Shown in pieces: positions 6,243 through 13,591 of a DNA stretch of 44,933 bases. This DNA is from a bacterium (GTDB lineage Bacteria; Elusimicrobiota; Elusimicrobia; UBA1565; UBA9628), in NCBI GenBank assembly GCA_021796015.1, contig JAJYOT010000008.1:1-44933 (forward strand), read 5' to 3'. The number at the start of each line of letters is the position of its first letter. The stretch's first letter is position 1. The notes under the pieces were generated by a model. That model worked only from the letters and a program-made list of their open reading frames with translations. It did not search any database and was not told where the DNA came from. The position numbers and the translations under genes were made by a program.

Positions 6243-8492
6243 ATGATTAACAAGATGGCGCGCTCAAAAGCTATTGCGGAACCCGTTTCGGAATCTTTTT
6301 CATGGCTGGATATTGCCCAGCGCTTCTTTTTAGTCATCGCTTTTTTTGTTTCGCCGCTTATTTTCTTCACCAACTTAACTCGCAACCCGTATATCACGCA
6401 AATTTGTCTTCTCAATATCTCGCTTTCAGTTGCTTTCACTCTTTGGATATTCCAAAACCGAGAAGCATTAGAAAAACTGAGAACGGTTCTTAATCTCCCG
6501 CTTTTATTTTGGACCTTGATTATTTTCGGGAGTTGGGGTTACGCTTTTTTTATGCACGTGAAATTTTTTCGGCCTTCTGTTTTTAATGAAGGCTTGAATC
6601 ATGAGATTTTTTGGCTCGTTAACTGTATGGGAGCTTTTTTTCTCGGAGTGGCGGCCGTTCGAGAGGGAGACGGCTTTGACGCAGGCGTTAATTTCGGGGC
6701 GTGGGCGGGCTTTTGCCTTCTTTGGGGCGGTTTGTGGCTTTTCTTTCCGCTGATGAGAAGTTTGAATTCTCCTCCTACCGATATCCCATCCTTGGTTTGG
6801 AATGGATATGGGGCTTTTTTGTGGGTTTTGGGTATTGTTCTTTGTTTATGGCTGAGTTCTAAGAAACGGGCGATTGATTATCTTCATTTGGCCTTGGCCG
6901 CGGGTTTTCTGGCTTCCGCTTACGGAGTTCTCCAGTATTTCAATTTTGAGTTCATCTGGCCGCATGCGCTGAACCCTTATGGCGGGCGTGCGGTTTCGAC
7001 TTTTGGAAATCCCAATTTTCTTTCCTCATATGATGTCATTTTAATTCCTTTTTGCGTAATCTTGTGGGCCAAAGCGAAGGGCTTTGCGCGGGCGGGATAT
7101 GCGTTGTGCGCTTTGACTCTGGAGGCGGGGCTTTTATGCAGTTTGACCCGCTCTTCTTGGTTGGGGGTCTTTGTGGCGATGGCCTTTCTCTTTTTCTCTA
7201 AGGGGTTTCTTAAGGCGCTCCGTAAAGAAGTGCGCTTGTTTGGACTTTTTTTTGGACTGGGCCTTGCCGTTTTTATTTTGTGGCCGCATAGCCTGCTTTC
7301 GGCGGGATATCACCCGAGCGTCTTAGGGCGCTTGGAAGAAGCTTCGACGATTCTAAAACCGGGGAAAGAAAAGCAAGCTTATAGCCCGTGGGATCAAAGG
7401 GTCATGATTTGGACTTGCGCTTGGCTCATGGCCAAAGATAACCCATTGACGGGACAGGGTTTTGGGCTTTTTGAACTTTTTTATCCGTTCTATCAAGGTC
7501 CAGTTTTACGGGCGACCCCTTTTTATTGGGGATTGAGAACCCATGCCAACAACGCGCATAACGAAATTCTTGAAGTTTTATCTCAGACGGGAATCATCGG
7601 GCTCGGGTTGTTTATTTGGATATGGGTTATTTTCTTTCGTTTTGCGCGCGATTTTTCCCAAGATGAAGATTCTTCGGCCGGTTTGTGGGTTTCCGCGGGG
7701 GCCGCTGGAGTTTTAGGCATGACGATAGACAATCTTCTCAACGTGTCGCTTCATTTTGCGGTTCCGGCTTTTCTTTTCTGGTGGGTGGTGGGAATGAGCG
7801 TGGGAGTGGGGCGAGTCTCAAGCGCCGATTCGTCAATACCAAAAACCATTAAAAATTTTTGGGCTCCTGCCTTGGCCTTGTGTTTATGCGGCTGGATGAT
7901 AGGACGCTGGAGTTGTGTTTGGGAAAGAGAAGTTCACTATTTCTCCGGTTTTAAACTAGCCAGGCAAGGCGATATGGCCGGAGCGGTTGAACAGCTTGAA
8001 ATTTCAAAGCGCTGGGGGCCTCCGGAGGTGAACGCCATTTATGAATTAGGCAACGCCTATGCGCGTTCGGGCTCTTTTAAAAGAGCCGAAGAAAATTACC
8101 AAGCGGCTTTGGATGCGAACGCGGGTTATGATGAGATTTTTTTTAATAAGGGTTCTATCGAAGCCAATCATCTTGGCGATATTTCCGCCGCCATCAATAA
8201 CTTTCGCGTTTCCTGGTGGATTAATCCTCTGCTAAGAGATGTCTATAATAGTTTGGGCGCGCTTTATTTGCGCGATCCGGTCAAGTATTTGCCCGAGGCC
8301 CTGGACCTTCTCTCTTACGGCGTCAAGGTTTTCCCTCAGACCGCCGGCTTCTGGAATAATTTGGGCTATCTTGAGACCCTGAATAAAAATTATGCAGAAG
8401 CCATAAACGACTACCAAAAAGCTCTCCAAATTAATCCGGGATTAACCGCCGCACGCAAGAATTTGGAAGTCTTGACCCGTTCCCATCTCTAA
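6243..8492 (+). CDS. O-antigen ligase/polymerase (Wzy_C) with C-terminal TPR repeats
   Basis: The protein has 749 residues. About 12 hydrophobic segments span residues 20-545. They surround the Wzy_C domain, whose signature is the periplasmic loop with HANNAHNEILEVLSQTGIIG. From about 575 to the end lie soluble tetratricopeptide repeats (ELGNAYARSGSFKRAEENYQ, NNLGYLETLNKNYAEAINDY). Membrane proteins of this layout join or polymerise surface polysaccharide, or glycosylate pilins. The nearby type IV pilus genes make a pilin or surface glycan role possible, but the substrate cannot be read from the sequence. Either ATG 6243 or ATG 6255 could start it. Confidence 0.85.
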   Translation: MINKMARSKAIAEPVSESFSWLDIAQRFFLVIAFFVSPLIFFTNLTRNPYITQICLLNISLSVAFTLWIFQNREALEKLRTVLNLPLLFWTLIIFGSWGYAFFMHVKFFRPSVFNEGLNHEIFWLVNCMGAFFLGVAAVREGDGFDAGVNFGAWAGFCLLWGGLWLFFPLMRSLNSPPTDIPSLVWNGYGAFLWVLGIVLCLWLSSKKRAIDYLHLALAAGFLASAYGVLQYFNFEFIWPHALNPYGGRAVSTFGNPNFLSSYDVILIPFCVILWAKAKGFARAGYALCALTLEAGLLCSLTRSSWLGVFVAMAFLFFSKGFLKALRKEVRLFGLFFGLGLAVFILWPHSLLSAGYHPSVLGRLEEASTILKPGKEKQAYSPWDQRVMIWTCAWLMAKDNPLTGQGFGLFELFYPFYQGPVLRATPFYWGLRTHANNAHNEILEVLSQTGIIGLGLFIWIWVIFFRFARDFSQDEDSSAGLWVSAGAAGVLGMTIDNLLNVSLHFAVPAFLFWWVVGMSVGVGRVSSADSSIPKTIKNFWAPALALCLCGWMIGRWSCVWEREVHYFSGFKLARQGDMAGAVEQLEISKRWGPPEVNAIYELGNAYARSGSFKRAEENYQAALDANAGYDEIFFNKGSIEANHLGDISAAINNFRVSWWINPLLRDVYNSLGALYLRDPVKYLPEALDLLSYGVKVFPQTAGFWNNLGYLETLNKNYAEAINDYQKALQINPGLTAARKNLEVLTRSHL

Positions 8493-8582
8493 AAAGATGT
8501 TTGAGCCTGTAATAATTTAGCAAACACTTTCGCGCAATAATAATTAAGATGGGTAAGAATCAATTAAAGGAACTACCTGATA

Positions 8583-8634
8583 AGGGCTCGAACCTGGGCC
8601 TCCCAAATGTCCATATTATTTTGTCACGAGCCCT
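8583..8634. repeat. 52-bp palindromic repeat related to the MITE ends
   Basis: It has perfect 8-bp terminal inverted repeats, AGGGCTCG and CGAGCCCT. On the minus strand it holds AAATAATATGGACA followed by TTTGG, GCCCA and TTCGAGCC, in the same order and spacing as the left end of the element at 266-531. It ends four bases before the ATG at 8639. Confidence 0.65.
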
Positions 8635-8638
8635 AGCC

Positions 8639-10588
8639 ATGCCTAAAAGCAGTGGGAAAAAATTTTTGTGGAGTTTTATTTTTGGCTCAATTGCCATCGG
8701 CGCCTGGGGCGGAATTATTTCGGGGGCGGAGCCTCCCTTAAGTCGGGATATGCAATTAGGAATTTTTTATTTCAAGAAAGGAGAGGATTCCGAGGCGATG
8801 GACCGGTTTATCGAAGTTCTTAATGGCGGAAGTCCATCCGAGCAAGCCTTGGCCAATAAATATTTAAATCGCATCACTCGTCGCATGTCGGGAACAGAGC
8901 CTGCTGCAAAACCCGCCTCGCCTGCATCAGAAACGAAAAAGACGAAAACAAAAACGAAAAAGACAAATTCCGCGCCTTCCAAAGCCCCTCCGGTTTCGCG
9001 TTCCATTCCCGCGGAGTCAAACCCAAAACCCGCAGTTTCTCGCACTCTCCCATCTTCTTCGGCGGCGGTAGCCCCGAAAGCCTCTCCGGTTTCGCGCCCT
9101 GTTCCTAAAGAGTCAAGTTCCAAACCCGCTTCTTCCCGCGTTTCTGAGTCTTCCTCTGTCGCGGCAACGCCTCAAACGCCCACAACCGTTCAAGCTCCGC
9201 CCGTAAGCCCCGCCGTTCTTCAGAGAGAAATTAAGGGACAAATCAAAAACTTGACCGTTTCCGGACTCAATCGTTTAAAACGAATTCATCGAATTATCGT
9301 GCTGAGTAAAAAAGATGGTCGGCCTTGGGCGATTGCCGTGCCTTCCGATATATTGTTTAAAAAGCAGGTCGCGTTTAAAAATAATGCGGAGCAAATTATT
9401 TCTAATTTAGCATCGGTTTCTTACGGAGAAGGAAAAGCAAAAGTCTTCGTTTTTCCGGAAGGGGCGGCTTTAGGGGACGTGAAAGTCATCGCGATGCGCC
9501 GGGCGGTTGCAGTGGCCGATTCCCTGGTTTCTTTGGGGATTTCTCCCAGCCGGGTACAGGCGGAACTTTTGACCGGAAGTTCTTATCGAATTCCCAGTTC
9601 GCTTCTTTCGTTTAAAGGGATTATTCTTGTTTTTGATTATCATGAAACTCTGGACCTTAAGGCGCCGCCGGATGAGGATGGGCCGCCTTTGTCCTTAGGC
9701 CTTTCTTCTTCCCGTTTCCGCGCGGATAAGGGGCAAGGGGCGCTCATTGAGTTTTCCATTGAAAAACCTCGTTCTGGCGTGCGCTTTTGGAAATTTAAGA
9801 TTTTAGGCCCGGAAAATAATAAACCCAAGACAATCGAGGAAGTTGTGGGAAGCGGCCCGGTCTTTCACCAGGTTTATTGGGACGGTAGAAAAAATTATTC
9901 CGGAACGCATGAACCCTACGGTTTTTATGAGTGTTTCTTGACGGCGGAAGACGGAGCGGGACGAACTCGCTCGATTCACCGCTGGGTGGAACTTGCGGGA
10001 CCTCCGGGAACTCAAAATATTCCTAAGAAAAAACATGCGGAGCATACTCAACCCAAAGTGGTGAAAAAAAGTTCTTTAAAGCGCAGAGTAGCGGCTAAGG
10101 TTTCATCTTCTTTTACTCGCCTTCATCCGGTTAAAAAATCTTTTCACGGACAGAAGAAAGTCGCTTACGTTGAGCTTCATTCAAGGTATGATAAGAAAAT
10201 GGTGCGGCGCGTCCGCCGGAAAAAAAGGCGTTCCAAGGCCCAGTATCCGCGAATTGTGGAAGAGATTCCTTTTAAAGCCAACAGCTATCAAATGAGTAGG
10301 GCCATGAAAAATAAAATTTTGAAACTCTCTCGCAGAATGGTTAAAAACAGGAAAGCGGGATATGATATCATCGGTTATGCCAAACCCGCGGAGAAAAATG
10401 CTAAAAACTTATGTCGACAGCGGGCGCAGATTGTCGCGGGACTCCTGATTAATAAATACCGGATTAGTTTAAAAAGGCTCAGGATTCGCGGCGAGATATT
10501 GAAATCAAAAGGCGAGCGTGTGGTCATTGTAAAGCGGGCGGTCGTTAAAAAAAGGAGAGCTCAAAAGCGTGGACGAAAAACTCATTAA
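8639..10588 (+). CDS. TPR-start, FlgD-Ig and OmpA-like envelope protein
   Basis: From ATG 8639 the protein has 649 residues and starts with a signal-anchor (KKFLWSFIFGSIAIGAWGG). An in-frame ATG at 8549 would add 30 residues, mostly read from the 52-bp repeat. Neither has a good ribosome site; the position of the signal peptide favours 8639. A short TPR-like stretch (MQLGIFYFKKGEDSEAMDRF) is followed by a Pro/Ser/Lys-rich linker and an OmpA-like region (VIAMRRAVAVADSLVSLGIS). A FlgD-type Ig domain follows (VYWDGRKNYSGTHEPYGFYE). A very basic linker precedes a second OmpA-like tail (CRQRAQIVAGLLINKYRISL). It overlaps the pilM-N gene by 20 bases, so it probably anchors or frames the pilus in the cell wall. 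Confidence 0.7.
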   Translation: MPKSSGKKFLWSFIFGSIAIGAWGGIISGAEPPLSRDMQLGIFYFKKGEDSEAMDRFIEVLNGGSPSEQALANKYLNRITRRMSGTEPAAKPASPASETKKTKTKTKKTNSAPSKAPPVSRSIPAESNPKPAVSRTLPSSSAAVAPKASPVSRPVPKESSSKPASSRVSESSSVAATPQTPTTVQAPPVSPAVLQREIKGQIKNLTVSGLNRLKRIHRIIVLSKKDGRPWAIAVPSDILFKKQVAFKNNAEQIISNLASVSYGEGKAKVFVFPEGAALGDVKVIAMRRAVAVADSLVSLGISPSRVQAELLTGSSYRIPSSLLSFKGIILVFDYHETLDLKAPPDEDGPPLSLGLSSSRFRADKGQGALIEFSIEKPRSGVRFWKFKILGPENNKPKTIEEVVGSGPVFHQVYWDGRKNYSGTHEPYGFYECFLTAEDGAGRTRSIHRWVELAGPPGTQNIPKKKHAEHTQPKVVKKSSLKRRVAAKVSSSFTRLHPVKKSFHGQKKVAYVELHSRYDKKMVRRVRRKKRRSKAQYPRIVEEIPFKANSYQMSRAMKNKILKLSRRMVKNRKAGYDIIGYAKPAEKNAKNLCRQRAQIVAGLLINKYRISLKRLRIRGEILKSKGERVVIVKRAVVKKRRAQKRGRKTH

Positions 10589-12176
10589 TGAATGGGCTTT
10601 TGGAATCAAGGCGCTTAAGGTTTCCCAAAACCTGGGCATTTATCTTGGTTCAAACGTAGTTTACATTGCCCAGTCCCATAATGAAAAGGGGCGGTTGGTC
10701 CTAGATCAGCTTTTTAGAATCGCTCTCCCAAAGCCCAAGGCGGTTCCTCCGCCTAAGGATCCTTCCCAAATGCAGGGCGCGGAATTATGGGGAGATTTTA
10801 GCGACATCTTGGATGTTTTAAAGCCGGCATTAGGAAAACTTGTTCACGCGCCGAAAGAAGTCGTGGTTTGTCTTTCGCCAGAATTGAGTCTTCTTCGCTA
10901 TTTTCAAATGCCTCAAATTGACCAGAGATTTTGGAAGACGGCGATTCCCTTGGAAGCAAAAAAATATATTCCTTTCGCGTTTCAAGGGCTTGTCAGCGAT
11001 TTCCAAGTTTTTCCTTCCGCAACAGCGGCCCCGGATGGAAAACCGATGCAGGGGGTTTTGTTTGCCGTGACGTCAAAATCCACTTGGGAAGGAGCGGGCG
11101 CTTTGATGAAAGGCCTCAATCTGGAGATGAACGCAATGGAAACCTCCGTGGGCGCTTACTTAAGGTTTCTTTTGTCCATGGACAAAACCACTGCGGAGTC
11201 CGTCGGCTTATGGGTTCATTTTTCCGATACAAAAGCGCGCGCCTTATGTTTTGCTAAAGGGGTCCCTCTTCTATTTAGAGAAGCTGATTGGTATGCCAAT
11301 GGCGATATTCGAATTTTGGGGATTTCCGGCTTGGTTGACTTTATAAACCATAAATTGGGCTTGGGGCCCCTCCAGAGGTGTTTAGTGAGTGGAGCGTCCA
11401 ATGAAGCTTTGATTGCGGGGCTTTCCCAAGAAATTAATCTTAAGGTTGAGTTTAAGGAACCTGGCCTTCCCTTGGGACTTAAAAACGGAGATTTCGAGCC
11501 TTGCGCCGCCATTGGAAGTTCTTTCCGTTTTACCGCTCCGTCTCCGGCCAATATGGATTTCTCCGCGTCCATGAAGGTGACCGATGGCGAAAGGAAAGCC
11601 GCATTGTTTATTTTTGGAGCCTCCGTTTTCATCGCCGCCTTTTTTATCGTTTTGGGGCTTTATTCCGGATTCCAGGTTTTTATGAGATCGCGCGAGTTAG
11701 CTGGAATTAAAAGGGACCCTCATGTGGAAGCCCTCTTTCGCGGAAAATCCCCCAATGATATTCAGAAAATGATTTCTAAAATAGAGAGAGAATCTGTTTT
11801 TTTAGGCGGAGCCAGCAAGAAAAAAAATTCGCCGGCTCATTTTTTTCAAGACATTGCTGATAACATTCCGGAAAATATGTGGTTGACCGACATCGAGTTT
11901 GATAATCCTCTCCCCAGGCCGGGTGTGAGAGGGGATACCCAACTGACCATGAAATTATCCGGCTACTCCACCGCTGGTTCCATTATGGAAGAACAAGACG
12001 CGGCCAAGAATTTCCAAGAATCATTGGGCGAATTGCCGGACTTTAAGGATTTGCCGGTTCAGATCCAGTTCAAGGAGAAGCAAAACCAAGGCTTATATGG
12101 CGCCGTTGTTAAAGATCCTTATGAGGAAGAGCGCAGGCAGGAGAAAAGGACCGGCTTTGAGATTACCGTTCAGTAA
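10569..12176 (+). CDS. Type IV pilus assembly protein, PilM-PilN fusion (GspL-like)
   Basis: The protein has 535 residues. The first 330 or so are a PilM-type actin-like domain: LGIYLGSNVVYIAQ at the start, a phosphate-binding-like strand, and SLLRYFQMPQIDQRFWKTAI in the middle. One membrane segment (AALFIFGASVFIAAFFIVLG) lies near residue 345. After it comes a PilN-like periplasmic part with IADNIPENMWLTDIEFD. PilM normally sits in the cytoplasm and PilN spans the membrane; here they are one chain, as in GspL of type II secretion. It links the PilB/PilC motor to PilO, PilP and the secretin. Its 5' end overlaps the OmpA-like gene by 20 bases; pilO follows after 21 bases. Confidence 0.75.
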   Translation: MDEKLINEWAFGIKALKVSQNLGIYLGSNVVYIAQSHNEKGRLVLDQLFRIALPKPKAVPPPKDPSQMQGAELWGDFSDILDVLKPALGKLVHAPKEVVVCLSPELSLLRYFQMPQIDQRFWKTAIPLEAKKYIPFAFQGLVSDFQVFPSATAAPDGKPMQGVLFAVTSKSTWEGAGALMKGLNLEMNAMETSVGAYLRFLLSMDKTTAESVGLWVHFSDTKARALCFAKGVPLLFREADWYANGDIRILGISGLVDFINHKLGLGPLQRCLVSGASNEALIAGLSQEINLKVEFKEPGLPLGLKNGDFEPCAAIGSSFRFTAPSPANMDFSASMKVTDGERKAALFIFGASVFIAAFFIVLGLYSGFQVFMRSRELAGIKRDPHVEALFRGKSPNDIQKMISKIERESVFLGGASKKKNSPAHFFQDIADNIPENMWLTDIEFDNPLPRPGVRGDTQLTMKLSGYSTAGSIMEEQDAAKNFQESLGELPDFKDLPVQIQFKEKQNQGLYGAVVKDPYEEERRQEKRTGFEITVQ

Positions 12177-12197
12177 TGTAATTAAAATTGGGTAATT

Positions 12198-12785
12198 ATG
12201 GATATCAAAGAGATCGAGCGAAAAATTCGCTATCTTCAAAGGGATTTTAGCGATACTATTTTTGTCCTTCAAAACAAAGGACTTAAATATTTTCAACGTG
12301 TTTGGATTGCGGCGGCGTTGATTGTGTTTGTGCCGTATAAGTTCTTTTATCAGACGATGAATGACGAAGTCTCATCCTTGGAAATGCGGATTAGGACTGC
12401 AAGAGCGGCTGGAAAATACGCGAAGACCTATAATGACGCCATGGAAGATCTTCTGATTGTTCAACGCCGTCTTCCGCCGCCTAATAGCGGAACTCAATGG
12501 CTTAGTGATACTATCATTTCTTCTCTTCAGAAAGAAGATATCGCCCCTGATTCCATCTCCTCGGTCCACCAATTCAAGAGTAAGAAACTGATTAAGGAGA
12601 ATATTACCGTTGAGTTTACGGCAAAATTCCCGGAAATTTTTGCTTGGCTATATCGGATTGAACGCAATCGTTATCTTATTCATGTTGACCTTTTGCAGAT
12701 ACATAAAAAAGGCTTGGATGAAAATAAGGTGACTTGCACGCTTTCAACCTTGATCCAATCAAATGGGTCGGGAGGAAATTCCTAG
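12198..12785 (+). CDS. pilO: PilO-like inner-membrane pilus alignment protein
   Basis: The protein has 195 residues: a short cytoplasmic N-terminus, one membrane segment (VWIAAALIVFVPYKFFYQ, about 35-52), a coiled-coil-like stretch, and a small ferredoxin-like periplasmic domain (KLIKENITVEFTAKFPEIFA). Identity rests mainly on gene order (pilM-N, O, P, Q) and topology, because PilO sequences diverge strongly. It should form a heterodimer with the PilN part of the upstream fusion. The start has no obvious Shine-Dalgarno sequence. The stop is 2 bases before the next ATG. Confidence 0.7.
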   Translation: MDIKEIERKIRYLQRDFSDTIFVLQNKGLKYFQRVWIAAALIVFVPYKFFYQTMNDEVSSLEMRIRTARAAGKYAKTYNDAMEDLLIVQRRLPPPNSGTQWLSDTIISSLQKEDIAPDSISSVHQFKSKKLIKENITVEFTAKFPEIFAWLYRIERNRYLIHVDLLQIHKKGLDENKVTCTLSTLIQSNGSGGNS

Positions 12786-12787
12786 GC

Positions 12788-13513
12788 ATGGCCAAAAAAA
12801 GTCCGGTCGGCTGGTTGATTCTTGTTTTGGTCTTGGCGCTTCCAGGATTAATTTTTTATTTTGGCTGGGTTCGTTTGAGGGAAAAGCGCGTGTCGCGCTA
12901 TCCGGGCGCGCCGCCCCCTTTGGGCCAGGTTTTTAATTCCGCTCCACCGGGAGTAAGAGTTCTTAATTCCCAGCCCCTAAAACCTCTTGTTCCACCCGCT
13001 AAAACCACAAGAAAAACCCTCGTGCCTTCGATTTCCCGTCTTTCTACTTCATCTCGGACAGCCTTGGGGGGAGGCGCGCACTCTCTTCCAGCCAGTTCAA
13101 ACTTTGTTGCAAAACTTAGCTCGGCGACTCCTCCAGCGCTTGCGGCTGCTAAACCCGCAACACTTCAAACCCAGGAAGTGGCTGTTCCATCATTAAAACG
13201 AGATCCGACCCTTTCTCCCGCCGATGCAAAAGAAATTTATGATTTGCTTCATCCTAAGCCTAAGCCCAAACCCAAGCCTAAGGTTGTTCGGTATCGTCCC
13301 AAAAAGAAAAAAGGGCCGCCGATTGAGACTCTGATTGACTTGGAGGGAATTATTTTCGTGTCTCCCACCAACGCCAAGGCGATTATTAATGGAGATATCA
13401 TGAAAGTAGGCGGATTGGTTTATGGAGCTAAAATCGTTAGAATTGAGAAGCAGAAAGTGATTTTTTCATATCATGGAAGGCAAGTCATCAAAGTCATGAG
13501 TAGTAAGCTTTGA
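12788..13513 (+). CDS. pilP: PilP-like pilus protein
   Basis: The protein has 241 residues from ATG 12788. An upstream in-frame ATG at 12734 lies inside pilO and is rejected because a GGGAGG site and the adjacent pilO stop fit 12788. It has one membrane segment (GWLILVLVLALPGLIFYFGW), a long Pro/Ser/Ala-rich linker, and a KPKPKPKPK spacer. The C-terminal beta domain of about 70 residues (DLEGIIFVSPTNAKAIINGD) resembles the PilP/GspC homology region that contacts the secretin N0 domain. Unlike classical PilP it has no lipobox and is anchored by a membrane helix, as in GspC. The stop codon abuts the two-hairpin repeat. Confidence 0.65.
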   Translation: MAKKSPVGWLILVLVLALPGLIFYFGWVRLREKRVSRYPGAPPPLGQVFNSAPPGVRVLNSQPLKPLVPPAKTTRKTLVPSISRLSTSSRTALGGGAHSLPASSNFVAKLSSATPPALAAAKPATLQTQEVAVPSLKRDPTLSPADAKEIYDLLHPKPKPKPKPKVVRYRPKKKKGPPIETLIDLEGIIFVSPTNAKAIINGDIMKVGGLVYGAKIVRIEKQKVIFSYHGRQVIKVMSSKL

Positions 13514-13578
13514 GTCCCTTTCTTGTAAAGATATTAAGGTTGGGACAATGCCGACCTTAAGACTATGAGGAAAGGCAT
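13513..13578 (+). repeat. Two-hairpin repeat, copy 1 (pilP-pilQ junction)
   Basis: This is a 66-bp element. Hairpin 1 has the outer stem GTCCC (13514-13518) with GGGAC (13542-13546) around an inner CTT/AAG stem. Hairpin 2 has ATGCC with GGCAT (ending 13578). Copy 2 at 41658-41722 shares 11-20-base identical blocks including GGGACAATGCCGAC and ATGAGGAAAGGCAT. It fills the gap between the pilP stop and the pilQ ribosome site, so it is the leader of pilQ in the mRNA. Confidence 0.75.
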
Positions 13579-13591
13579 GAGGAGAATAACT

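Noticed and set aside
8583..8634. tRNA T-arm (GGTTCGAGCC on the minus strand)
   Set aside because: No anticodon or D-arm around it; the segment is part of a short palindromic repeat.
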